Origin: Anaerocaecibacter muris | GTDB taxonomy: Bacteria > Bacillota > Clostridia > Christensenellales > Pumilibacteraceae | Length of the DNA: 64,000 bases | NCBI RefSeq assembly: GCF_943192945.1 | Contig: NZ_CALPCE010000002.1 | Location: 335,086 to 399,085, forward strand | Reading direction: 5' to 3' | Part shown: piece after piece, positions 51,827-61,294 of the stretch | How the letters are laid out: each line of letters starts with the position of its first letter | Position numbering within the stretch: position 1 is the stretch's first letter | Notes under the pieces: generated by a model | Told to the model about the DNA's origin: nothing | Database searches by the model: none | The model's input: only the letters and a program-made list of their open reading frames with translations | Program-made: the position numbers and the translations under genes

Positions 51827-54800
51827 ATGAACAATCAGGACAAGACTGCTTTTTCGTTGGATGACGACGAAGTCGTAGAAGAAGAGTTCATCGAACGCGA
51901 CGAAGAGTACGATGACGGCGAGGATTACGACGAGGAGTACGACGACGAAGAAGAATACGACGACGAGGGCTACGACGACGAAGAATATGAGGAAGAGGAT
52001 TACGGCGACGAGGACTATGACGACGGTTACAACGACGATTATTACGACGACCGTCTGAACAAAGTTCTCGACGAGATTGCGGAACTCAAACGCGGCATGA
52101 TGCCCGCGCCCGTTCAGCAACAGCCGCAACAGCCGCAGGCGCCTCAACCCATTATGCCGCCGCAGTATATATATCAGCCGTCCGCGCCGCCCGCGGGTAG
52201 CGAAGTTGTAATGTACAACGAGATTTCTCGGTTGCGCGACGAGCTCGCAAAAAACCAGAGCAGTCTTGAGATGCAGAAAGAACTTTCGCGGCTCAAAGAG
52301 GATATGGTGCGCGACCAGAAAATAGCTGAAGCGCAGTATAATGCGGAAATCCAACGGTTGCAGAGCAGAATAGACGACCTACTAAAAAACGGGTCAGGCC
52401 CTCAAAGTGAATTGCCGGAAGGTCAGGAAACGGCACACCTTGAGGGCGGTAAGACTTCGTTGGAATTAGATAGATTACTGTCTATCAACGAGAACGTGCT
52501 TCGCGCAATGCGCGACAGCGACGCGCGTATGCAGTCGGAATTAAGCCAGCTCAAAAAGCAGTTGGACGAAATCCCGTCGTTAAAAGAACTTAACGGCGCG
52601 GTTTCCGCCGTCAAAAAAGCGGCGAGCAACGTTGACGGCATCAATTCCGAAACGTTAGCCAAAATCATAAACGACATAGCGGCTCTTCGTACCGTTATCG
52701 ACGAAAAAGGCGGAGTAGCCGCCGCGCCCGTATCGGCGCCTATCATAACCGCCGCGGCGGTCAAATCGGGCGACGTGGACGCGAGCGAGCTTTTACGTCA
52801 GCTTTACGATATTAAAAATACGCTCGGCAGTTCGTCCGAAGCGGAAGTTAAGCGCACGCAGGTTTTGTCCGACCTCGTGAGCGACTTTAAAAAGGTCAAT
52901 TTCGACGTTCACTCGCAATCCACATTATATAAAGACAAGCTAGCCGCGGTTTACGGCTATGCCAAAAAACTCGACGAATGCAACGATCAAGACGCTGTCG
53001 ATCTTATCAATGCTACCAACGAAATTATTGCCGAGCTCGCTTCGCAACAGCTTACGCGCTCTACGTTTGCGGACGTTGCGGCGTATTGCTCGGAGAGCGG
53101 CGTTGCGCCCGTTTCCACGGCAATGCGCGACGGCGCGGAGCGGTTTTTTAACATAAAAGACAAGCTCTCTTCCGCACCCGTCCGCACGGTGGGCGAATAT
53201 CTTTCCGACCTTAACGCTGTTGTCAACGGCTTGCAGAACAATCGTCGCAATGCCGAAAACGCGCAGACCGTCGCAAAGATAGGCGAGGAATTAAAATCCG
53301 AAACGCCGGACGAAGATTTGCTTAAATCTTTGACTAACGAGCTTTTGAACCTTAAAGTTTCGGACGTTGTGGAACTTCCCGATGTGGACTTACCCAAAGC
53401 GTATGTGCCCAAGCATGTCGGCGCGGAGGAAAACATTTTCGGCAAGATTGCGGAACTCAAAGCCGCGTTGCTCGAAAACATCGCCGCGCGCACGGAAGCC
53501 GTAGCGGCGCAAGCGAACAACGAAACTGCGGAAAGCGCGCCCGCGCCCGTGCCTGCGACTGCGCCCGCGCCGGTAGAAATCGCATACGACGAAAGCAAGA
53601 TCAACGAATTGCTTGCCGCGTTCGAGGAGCTTAAAGCCGCGCTTGCCGCAAGTTCTAACGGTTCGGACGTTATGGGCGCGCTCGAAGAAGTGCGCGCCAA
53701 CTACCTCGACGTGTCCAATAAGCTCGTCGATATTACCGAAAAAATACAGCAGCCCGTGTCCGTAGAAGTGGATTCCGCTACATCGGGCATGTCGGATGAG
53801 GAATCCCAACAGGCGCTCGACGATCTTGCGTATATTCGCGCCAAGCTCGACGAACACGAGGAGTTTATCAGTCAGATAGGCGAGCTTCGCGCCGAGATAA
53901 TCGGCATGGGCAACACCGTTGACGTTTCCGAGCCTGTATCCGATCAGATAAATTCGTTACTTGCCGAAATCAATACGCAGTTCGACAAGCTGTACGAAGA
54001 TTTGTCCAACGTGTTGATTGAATCGGAAGCTAACATTGTCGGACGTTTGGGCGATAACGGCGAAAATCCCGCCGAAGCTGTGGAAAACGCTAAAGCGGAC
54101 ATACTCGCCGAAACGCAGGCTATAAAAGATTCGATCATGACGGTAACCGACACGCTGTTCGCGTTGCCCATGAACGACACAATCGATGCGTTGCGCGCGG
54201 ACATACTCGCCGAAACGCAGGCGATTAAGGATTCGATCGCGAGCGCGAATAGCGGCGCGACGGACGATACGCTTATCGATTCTATCGAGCAACTTCGCGC
54301 GGACGTAACCGCGTTTGTTGACAGCGTTGCGGCTAATACGGAACTTGCAACCGCGGACAGGCAGAAACTTATCGACGACGTGTCTTTCCTGCGCGAGCAA
54401 GCCGAACTTGCCATTGCGGAAAGCGACGTTCCGACGGACGACGCCGCCGCGGCTACCGCAGACAGCGACAGGCTCACTGCGTACCTCGACGATATTTCGG
54501 CGCGCGTTGCGCAAATTTCCGTAATAGCGGACGACGCGACTGCCGTCAAAGAAACGGTCGGCGTGCTCAACGACAATGTCGCCGCCGTATCCGATAACAT
54601 TATGACCGTCGCCGAAAACATGACGACGATCAACGACAATATCGCCGCAGTCAGCGAGGGCGTCACCGCTTTGAGCGACGCAGTTCACCCGATAGCCGAC
54701 GACGCACAAGCCGCGCGCGATGCGGCGACGGCGGCGCTCGACGCGCTCGCTCCCATCGCGGAGCAGTTAAATTCCATACTCGATAGGCTGGACGCGCCCG

Positions 54801-57800
54801 CGGAAGCGGAGTACGACGAGCAGGCAGAACAGACGGAAGAAGTACCCGCAATAGGCGCGGGAGTTTCCGCGGAAGAGCTTGCGGAGCTTAAAGACAGTCT
54901 TAATACAATACTCGACACATTGCCGTTGTTCCCGCAAGCGGACGACGTAATCACTGCGCGCGACAATACCTTTGCGATACTCGATTCGCTCACGCTCATG
55001 CCGCAGGCGGACGACGTATCTATTACGCGCGACAACGTTTCGGCAATGCTCGATATTGTCACGGCTCTTTCCGATAATCTGGATGCGGCAATCGGCGCGG
55101 CAGATTACGGTAAGATTGCCGAGGACGTTGCGGCTTTGCGCGAGTCCGCCGACGTGACGGCGGAGGACGTCAAGTTTATCCGTCAAAAACTGGAAGAAAC
55201 GCCTGTACAGTCCGACGAACAGGTCGAAGATCTTGCCAACATCATGCAGGATATAGGTCTTGTTCTCGACAAGATAGAAGAGTACGAGCGCACTTCGGTT
55301 GCAAACAAACAGGAAATTATCGACGCGGTCGGCGGCATACGCGAAGAATTCCACATAAACACTCTCGACGAAACAATGTCCGCCGCGGGCATAGACGGCG
55401 AAACGCGCGACGCGCTTGTCGGTGAAATTACCGATATTCGCGAGCGGTTAGGCAGTATCGAAAGCGCGACGCAGTCCGCTTCCGAACTGAACGCGGCGAG
55501 TTTGGACGGAATAAACGCACAGCTTGCCGACTTGCAGGCTATACTTGTAGACCGTCTTACGGGCAATGCGGAACAGTCCGAACCGACGGACGGCGCAATG
55601 TCCGACGACAATATGCAAGCGCTTATCGACGAGCTTGCGGCAATCAGGGAAAAACTTGACGCGGGCACCGAATACGATACCGTCGAAGAAATCCTGTCGC
55701 TACGCGAGGACATAAAAGCCGCGCGCATAGTCGATCAAGACGAGGTTACGGGCGAACTCGAAGCTATAAAGAACGAACTGGCTTCCATTTCTTCGGGTAA
55801 TATTCTCGACGAAATCCGCGCGTTGCGCGAGGACATTATAAATCTTCCCGCCGCGGATGGCGCGCAAGCCCCGACGGACGGCGAAATAAATCTTGTTCTT
55901 AACGAAATCGTGTCGTTGCGCGACGAAGTGTTTGCGTTTAAAGACGAAGTGCTTAACGCGACCGCGATTGCAGAAGAACCTCAACCCGACGGCGAAGAAG
56001 CGCCCATGGCTATGGATTCGGCGGACGATTTGGGGCTTATTATCGACGAGATTACGGCTTTGCGCGCCGACCAAACCGCGCTTACCGATAATATCGACGA
56101 GCTTAAAGACATTATCAGCCGCAGAACGACAATCGGCGTTGCGGACGGCGAGGAACAGGACGGAGCCGCGCCCGTTGCGGGCGGATTGGACGTCGTGCTC
56201 GACGAAATTATAAACCTTAAAAACGACATCGACAGGATAGAGGAAAGCATCGGCGGCGATAGGCTCAACGCGGTTGCCGAACAGGTGGACGAAATACGCG
56301 CCATAATCGACGAACTGCGCGGCGGCGAAGTTGCGGCTGAACAGGCTGTCGAGGAACAGAGCGTTGCGGTTGATTTGACGCCCATAATGGAACAGTTTGA
56401 CGCGCTCAACGCGGCTATCGACGATATTCGGCTCAACCAAGAAGCGGGCGGAATAGAGGGTACCGACGGTGCGGTGCAAGGCACGCTTGCCGACAGATTC
56501 GACGAGCTTCGCGCGGAACTTGCGGACGTGAAAGCCGCGGTTGCGGACATTGCGCCCTCCGATTATTCGACCGAAATAGACGAACTGCGTGCGGAAATCA
56601 CCGCGCTTCGCGCCGAAAACGAACAGCTTAAACAAGCAAACAGCGACGTTATATCTGCGGAGCTTGCGGAACTTAAAGAAGCTATACGCGACATGACATT
56701 GGCAACCGCGCCCGTGCAAACGGGCGACGGCGAAGCGTCTTACGCCGCGCTCATAGACGAAATACGCGGACTAAAAGACCAAGTGGCGGCGGTTTCCGTC
56801 GCGCCTGCAACGGCGACGCTCGACGAAGATACCGTTGCGGCTATCCGCGACGCGCTCGCGGCGCAGTCCGCGCCCGCATACGGCAACGAGCTTGCCGAAA
56901 TTCGCGACGAAATAGCGCAGTTGCGTTCGCTCACTGCGGTGTCTGCGGGCGGCGACGGGCTTGCCGAGGTAGCGGCAATGCGCGACGAAATAGCGGAACT
57001 CAAAGAGATGCTTGCTTCGTCCGACCACATGGTCGGCGTGGCGGAGGACATTACCGCTATCAGAACGGACGTTCAGACTTTGAAAGAAGAACCCGATCTC
57101 GGCGTTATGAACGAAATTCTTGCTTTGCGCGACGAGTTCCAGACATTGCGCGAGCAGATTGAGGACGTAAAACGCATAGCGGGCGAAACGGACAGCGCGG
57201 CGGACGATACGCTCATGAACGAGGTACAGTCTTTGCGCGATCAGCTGTTTGCTATCAGCATGGCTAATGTCAACGACCCGTCGTCCGGCGAATCCAATTA
57301 CGAAAGCTACAACAATATAATCCTCGACGAGCTTGCGTCGCTCCGCGATCAAGTGAACGTAGCGGGTAGTTCTGTGGACTTCACCGCCGTTACGGACGAG
57401 CTCGAAGAGCTTAAAACGGTTATCGAACGTCGCGAACAGCTTTACGACGCGCTCGCAGAACGCGTTGCCAAGCTCAACAACGACGCGACCAATAACAAGA
57501 TACTCGACGAGCTTGCGTCGCTTCGCACGGACATGTCCAATCAGCGCGACGCCGACTTGACGACATTGAACTTTATGTCGGAAATGGCGCACTTGCTCGA
57601 ACGTCAAAACCAATATCTTACGCAGAACGCAGGGTCGAAAATAAGCGACGAAATAGAAAGCCTTAAAGCCGAAATCGCTTCGTCCGACGCGGTCGCGGAA
57701 GAAGTTGCCAAACTGCGCGAAATCATGACGCAGTCGGGTAGCGCGTCAGATAACGAAACTATTTTGAACGAGCTTGCCGACCTGCGCGAGGAATTGAGCA

Positions 57801-58624
57801 GTGAAAAACCGAGCCGCGAAAACGAGTTGATTTTGGACGCTATCGCAAGACTGCGCGACGAAATTACCGTGCTTGCCGAGCACGAGAAGATCCGCGACAT
57901 GAATTCCGACGCAGATTTGTCCGACTCGCTGTCCGACTTGAAAGAACAGTTGAACGAAATTGCGGGAATTGTCGAGCCTGCGGAGCGTAAACAACCCGTA
58001 GAGGAAGAAAAGCCGCAGGAAGTAAAACCGGCGACAGGCGGCGCAAAGCGCGGCAGAAAGCCCGGGTCGAAAAACGGCACAAAGTCCAAGTCGAGCAGTA
58101 GCAGTAAATCTGCGTCGTCCAAGTCGTCTTCTTCGGCTTCGACAAAATCGACGGGCGGCGCAAAGCGCGGCAGAAAACCCGCTAACAAGACGGTAGTCGA
58201 ACACAGCGTCGAAACGACCCGCACGGTGGTTAATCCCAATCCCATTACGACGATAATTGAACCTGTAACAACGTCGCTCGACTTCGACGCGCGTATCGAC
58301 GAGCAAATGAGCAGGCTTGTAGGCGAAAACGAAATGTCGTTGAACTTGAAAGCGACCACTACGACCGACGCAATGGATGTTGCGGATAAGCTCGCCAAAC
58401 AGGTTGCAAACAAGCTCATAATGGAGCAGCTTGTGGAACAGCTTGGCGACGGCGGCGTAAGCGTAGAACGCGTTGACGAAATTTTGCGCGACATACTGCC
58501 GCAAGAGTTCACGACGATAGCCGAAACCGAAGCGTCCGACAAAGTAAGACGGCTTGCCAACAGGTTGGTTCTCGATAAACTCCGCGCACGTCTTAACGGC
58601 AAGCGTATCGACGACGAGGACTGA
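51827..58624 (+). CDS. Giant soluble coiled-coil protein with acidic N-terminus and two AT-hook-like motifs
   Basis: A 2265-residue protein without signal or membrane segment. Residues about 10-80 are extremely acidic (Asp/Glu/Tyr), 85-115 Pro/Gln-rich, and about 120-2040 a heptad-rich coiled coil with recurring units like EIxxLRDE and DELAxLR. Near residues 2073 and 2111 lie two copies of GGAKRGRKP, AT-hook-like DNA-minor-groove motifs, joined by a Ser/Lys-rich linker. The C-terminal 130 residues form a small helical domain. GAGGAA lies 7 bases before the ATG. The plan fits a cytoplasmic scaffold reaching from an envelope partner to DNA. No known family; function inferred only from shape and position before murA-ftsQ-ftsA-ftsZ. 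Confidence 0.75.
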   Translation: MNNQDKTAFSLDDDEVVEEEFIERDEEYDDGEDYDEEYDDEEEYDDEGYDDEEYEEEDYGDEDYDDGYNDDYYDDRLNKVLDEIAELKRGMMPAPVQQQPQQPQAPQPIMPPQYIYQPSAPPAGSEVVMYNEISRLRDELAKNQSSLEMQKELSRLKEDMVRDQKIAEAQYNAEIQRLQSRIDDLLKNGSGPQSELPEGQETAHLEGGKTSLELDRLLSINENVLRAMRDSDARMQSELSQLKKQLDEIPSLKELNGAVSAVKKAASNVDGINSETLAKIINDIAALRTVIDEKGGVAAAPVSAPIITAAAVKSGDVDASELLRQLYDIKNTLGSSSEAEVKRTQVLSDLVSDFKKVNFDVHSQSTLYKDKLAAVYGYAKKLDECNDQDAVDLINATNEIIAELASQQLTRSTFADVAAYCSESGVAPVSTAMRDGAERFFNIKDKLSSAPVRTVGEYLSDLNAVVNGLQNNRRNAENAQTVAKIGEELKSETPDEDLLKSLTNELLNLKVSDVVELPDVDLPKAYVPKHVGAEENIFGKIAELKAALLENIAARTEAVAAQANNETAESAPAPVPATAPAPVEIAYDESKINELLAAFEELKAALAASSNGSDVMGALEEVRANYLDVSNKLVDITEKIQQPVSVEVDSATSGMSDEESQQALDDLAYIRAKLDEHEEFISQIGELRAEIIGMGNTVDVSEPVSDQINSLLAEINTQFDKLYEDLSNVLIESEANIVGRLGDNGENPAEAVENAKADILAETQAIKDSIMTVTDTLFALPMNDTIDALRADILAETQAIKDSIASANSGATDDTLIDSIEQLRADVTAFVDSVAANTELATADRQKLIDDVSFLREQAELAIAESDVPTDDAAAATADSDRLTAYLDDISARVAQISVIADDATAVKETVGVLNDNVAAVSDNIMTVAENMTTINDNIAAVSEGVTALSDAVHPIADDAQAARDAATAALDALAPIAEQLNSILDRLDAPAEAEYDEQAEQTEEVPAIGAGVSAEELAELKDSLNTILDTLPLFPQADDVITARDNTFAILDSLTLMPQADDVSITRDNVSAMLDIVTALSDNLDAAIGAADYGKIAEDVAALRESADVTAEDVKFIRQKLEETPVQSDEQVEDLANIMQDIGLVLDKIEEYERTSVANKQEIIDAVGGIREEFHINTLDETMSAAGIDGETRDALVGEITDIRERLGSIESATQSASELNAASLDGINAQLADLQAILVDRLTGNAEQSEPTDGAMSDDNMQALIDELAAIREKLDAGTEYDTVEEILSLREDIKAARIVDQDEVTGELEAIKNELASISSGNILDEIRALREDIINLPAADGAQAPTDGEINLVLNEIVSLRDEVFAFKDEVLNATAIAEEPQPDGEEAPMAMDSADDLGLIIDEITALRADQTALTDNIDELKDIISRRTTIGVADGEEQDGAAPVAGGLDVVLDEIINLKNDIDRIEESIGGDRLNAVAEQVDEIRAIIDELRGGEVAAEQAVEEQSVAVDLTPIMEQFDALNAAIDDIRLNQEAGGIEGTDGAVQGTLADRFDELRAELADVKAAVADIAPSDYSTEIDELRAEITALRAENEQLKQANSDVISAELAELKEAIRDMTLATAPVQTGDGEASYAALIDEIRGLKDQVAAVSVAPATATLDEDTVAAIRDALAAQSAPAYGNELAEIRDEIAQLRSLTAVSAGGDGLAEVAAMRDEIAELKEMLASSDHMVGVAEDITAIRTDVQTLKEEPDLGVMNEILALRDEFQTLREQIEDVKRIAGETDSAADDTLMNEVQSLRDQLFAISMANVNDPSSGESNYESYNNIILDELASLRDQVNVAGSSVDFTAVTDELEELKTVIERREQLYDALAERVAKLNNDATNNKILDELASLRTDMSNQRDADLTTLNFMSEMAHLLERQNQYLTQNAGSKISDEIESLKAEIASSDAVAEEVAKLREIMTQSGSASDNETILNELADLREELSSEKPSRENELILDAIARLRDEITVLAEHEKIRDMNSDADLSDSLSDLKEQLNEIAGIVEPAERKQPVEEEKPQEVKPATGGAKRGRKPGSKNGTKSKSSSSSKSASSKSSSSASTKSTGGAKRGRKPANKTVVEHSVETTRTVVNPNPITTIIEPVTTSLDFDARIDEQMSRLVGENEMSLNLKATTTTDAMDVADKLAKQVANKLIMEQLVEQLGDGGVSVERVDEILRDILPQEFTTIAETEASDKVRRLANRLVLDKLRARLNGKRIDDED

Positions 58625-58652
58625 TAAATTCTAAAACTTAATATCACGTTAC

Positions 58653-58684
58653 AAAACGCGTCGCGTAATCGGCGCGTTTTTGTG
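58653..58684 (+). terminator. Terminator of the giant-gene operon
   Basis: AAAACGCG (58653-58660) pairs with CGCGTTTT (58673-58680), ending in T-rich sequence, 30 bases after the stop. Confidence 0.65.
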
Positions 58685-58854
58685 TGGATTAAAACCGATA
58701 GCTTTTTTGCGGTAAATAATTGTCCGTGCAACGATAACGTTGTGTCTTGCAACACGGACTTGCGTTTAAAAATGACTAACAGATAAGGACTATTATATTT
58801 TGGAATAATTAAAGAAAATGAACGGACGGACAATATTATTGTCAGTCCGTTTTT
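58685..58854 (+). other. Structured noncoding stretch with an orphan terminator before murA
   Basis: GTCCGTG (58722-58728) pairs with CACGGAC (58753-58759), and 58822-58850 forms a second hairpin (ACGGAC/GTCCGT with inner GACAAT/ATTGTC) followed by TTTTT. No gene ends just before this terminator, so it may close a small RNA or an attenuator of murA. No clear promoter seen. Confidence 0.45.
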
Positions 58855-58975
58855 GCGTGCAGGATTACAGCGGGGATTTATCGCTTGTCGCATTACGGGT
58901 TATCTGCGACGATAAGCGGGTAACGCTTCGACATACATAATCATATACTAAAAATGTAATAAGAAGGTGGAGTGT

Positions 58976-60232
58976 ATGCAAAAACTGATAATCGACGGCG
59001 GCTTGCCGTTAAACGGAGAAACAGAAATACAGACGGCGAAGAACGCGGCATTGCCGATTATCGCCGCGTGTATACTTACCGACGAACCCGTCACAATCGA
59101 AAACTGTCCGCATTTAAACGACATTGACGCAATGCTTAACATCATGCGTCATTTGGGTTGTACGGCGGAGTTTTTTGGCGACAATTTGACGGTTTGTTGC
59201 CGTGACGTCGCGCTAAACGTCATAAATTCCGATTTAACGGGCAAATTGCGTTCGTCCATATTTATACTGGGGTCGATACTCTCGCGTTGTAGGAGAGCTT
59301 ATATAAGCCACCCCGGTGGGTGCGAAATAGGTTTGCGCCCCATAGATTTACATATTTCGGGACTTAAAGGTCTGTCGGTTAAAATAGTGGACGACTGCGG
59401 CGTTATATGTTGCGACGGCACGGATATGAAAAGCGGAGTGATAAATCTTGACTTTGCTTCGGTGGGCGCGACAGAAAATCTGATGATGGCGGGGGCGTTG
59501 CTCGACGGCGAAACGGTAATCGTAAACGCCGCGCGCGAGCCCGAAATCGTAGACCTTGCGGAATTTATAAATGCTATGGGCGGCGACGTGCGCGGCGCGG
59601 GCGGGTCGGTTATCAGCATTCGGGGCGTAAAAAAATTACACGGTTGCGCATACACGCCTATGCCCGACAGGATATGCGCGGGCACTGTGCTCGCGGCTGT
59701 AAACGCGACCGGCGGGAGCGTTACAGTTAAAAACGTAGTGCCCGATCATATATTCGGAATTACCGAACGGCTTAAAAAGGCGGGTGCGCGATTGTCGGTG
59801 CGCGGAAACGCAGTCCGAATAACTGCCGACGCAAGACCGCGTCCCATACATAAACTTGAAACAAACGTTTATCCAGCATTCCCGACGGATATGCAACCGC
59901 AGTTTTGCGCAATGCTCGCGCGGGCGAGCGGCAGTTCCGTCATTGTCGAAAATCTGTTTGAAAACAGGTTCGGTTACACGTCGGAACTTGTAAAGATGGG
60001 CGCGAGCATAACCGTTAAGGACAGGATCGCCGTTGTAAACGGCGTGTCGAGCTTGCATGGCGCGACGCTCAAAGCATGCGATCTTCGCGGCGGGGCGGCG
60101 TTGGTTATTGCCGCGCTTGCCGCAGAGGGGCGTTCCGTTGTATACGGCGTGGAGCATATAGACAGAGGGTACGAATGTATCGAGCGCACTTTTGCGGAGT
60201 TGGGCGGCGCGATACACAGGGCGGAGGTATAG
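58976..60232 (+). CDS. murA: UDP-N-acetylglucosamine 1-carboxyvinyltransferase
   Basis: A 418-residue protein. The start KLIIDGGLPLNGETEIQTAK with the KN pair at AKNAALP, the loop HPGGCEIGLRPIDLH with the catalytic Cys that fosfomycin attacks, and the C-terminal RGGAALVIAALAAEG identify MurA. It makes the first step of muropeptide synthesis from UDP-GlcNAc and phosphoenolpyruvate. AAGGTGGAG lies before the ATG; a GTG three codons earlier is possible. It starts the last dcw block. Confidence 0.95.
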   Translation: MQKLIIDGGLPLNGETEIQTAKNAALPIIAACILTDEPVTIENCPHLNDIDAMLNIMRHLGCTAEFFGDNLTVCCRDVALNVINSDLTGKLRSSIFILGSILSRCRRAYISHPGGCEIGLRPIDLHISGLKGLSVKIVDDCGVICCDGTDMKSGVINLDFASVGATENLMMAGALLDGETVIVNAAREPEIVDLAEFINAMGGDVRGAGGSVISIRGVKKLHGCAYTPMPDRICAGTVLAAVNATGGSVTVKNVVPDHIFGITERLKKAGARLSVRGNAVRITADARPRPIHKLETNVYPAFPTDMQPQFCAMLARASGSSVIVENLFENRFGYTSELVKMGASITVKDRIAVVNGVSSLHGATLKACDLRGGAALVIAALAAEGRSVVYGVEHIDRGYECIERTFAELGGAIHRAEV

Positions 60233-60276
60233 CGCTCGGCGATTGAACTGTATGCTGTTAAATTTTATGCAAACAC

Positions 60277-60305
60277 TTGATTTTTATTTAGCCGTTTGAT
60301 ATAAT
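60277..60305 (+). promoter_or_regulatory. Promoter giving a leaderless mRNA for ftsQ
   Basis: TTGATT (60277-60282), 17-base spacer, TATAAT (60300-60305), then six bases to the ATG at 60312. The expected transcript start is the A of the start codon. Confidence 0.7.
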
Positions 60306-60311
60306 TTAACT

Positions 60312-61211
60312 ATGCGCAACAAGAGGTTAATTGTATTATTGTCTGTGGTAACGGCGCTCGTCCTTATAATAGTGACGTGCGGCGCTACTTTTCTTGTGCG
60401 CAGTGTTGACGCATACAGTTATTACGGCGACGTTGTTATCGACGGGCGCAATTACGACAGTCTGGTTATAGAAGCGGCGGGAATTAAAAAGAACAGTTCT
60501 ATGTTTTTCCTTGACGAAACGGCGGTTAAAAATCGCGTCGAGGACGCATATCCCAATATTCGCGTCGTCAACGTCGAGCGCAAGTTCCCGGACAGAGTAA
60601 GCATAAATTACGTAGTTTACGAAAATTCTTTTCAGTACAAAAACGGTGATCGGTACTATCAGTGTTATGCTTCGGGCAGGATAGGCGGATCGTCGGACGG
60701 AAAGATGAGCGGGTATTTTACGTTAAAACCGCGAGCGGCTACCTTCACGGCGCGCGGCGATTACTTCCAAAATGCGGACGGACCCGATCGCAAGACCGTA
60801 GATGCGTTTATCAGATTTATGTACACAAAAGGGCTTAACGACAGACAGATTAACGAACGAATTGATTTCGTCGATTTGACGCGCGAGGGCTATGTTTATA
60901 TCCGCACGACGGCGGGCTGTTCGATAGAGCTTGCGGGCGGGCTGTCCGAGTTTAACGATTTGATGGCGCGCGGTTGGAATATTTTTGTGGATACCAATCC
61001 CGATTCGCCCGTAACGTCGCGCGTGTCGGGGCTTATTAAGGCGTGGATCTCGCGTGCGGACGGCGGCGCGGGCACCGTCAAGAGTTCATACGTAAAGGTG
61101 GGCGCGGAAATCGGGCGGAACGAGGACGGCACCATTAAGTACTATTCGGACGCGAGTTATTACGCCGAAAACTATATGCCCGAGTTCAAGAGCGGCGGCG
61201 CGTCGGTGTAA
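60312..61211 (+). CDS. ftsQ: Cell division protein FtsQ/DivIB-like
   Basis: A 299-residue protein: transmembrane segment at about 7-30, a POTRA domain (about 35-110; VVIDGRNYDSLVIEAAGIKK, VERKFPDRVSINY), a beta domain, and a tail. It bridges FtsL and the PBP at the septum. It has its own promoter, whose -10 is 6 bases before the ATG, so the mRNA is predicted leaderless. The start is fixed by this arrangement and the domain border. Confidence 0.8.
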   Translation: MRNKRLIVLLSVVTALVLIIVTCGATFLVRSVDAYSYYGDVVIDGRNYDSLVIEAAGIKKNSSMFFLDETAVKNRVEDAYPNIRVVNVERKFPDRVSINYVVYENSFQYKNGDRYYQCYASGRIGGSSDGKMSGYFTLKPRAATFTARGDYFQNADGPDRKTVDAFIRFMYTKGLNDRQINERIDFVDLTREGYVYIRTTAGCSIELAGGLSEFNDLMARGWNIFVDTNPDSPVTSRVSGLIKAWISRADGGAGTVKSSYVKVGAEIGRNEDGTIKYYSDASYYAENYMPEFKSGGASV

Positions 61212-61235
61212 ATTTGCCGAATGTTCGACGTATAC

Positions 61236-61264
61236 TTGACAAACGTTGCGCCGTACTGTATAAT
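61236..61264 (+). promoter_or_regulatory. Consensus promoter of ftsA-ftsZ
   Basis: TTGACA (61236-61241), 17-base spacer, TATAAT (61259-61264): full consensus in the gap between ftsQ and ftsA. A short leader of about 24 bases follows. Confidence 0.8.
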
Positions 61265-61294
61265 CAAATCGGTAGTCGAAAATAGGGGTTCGTT

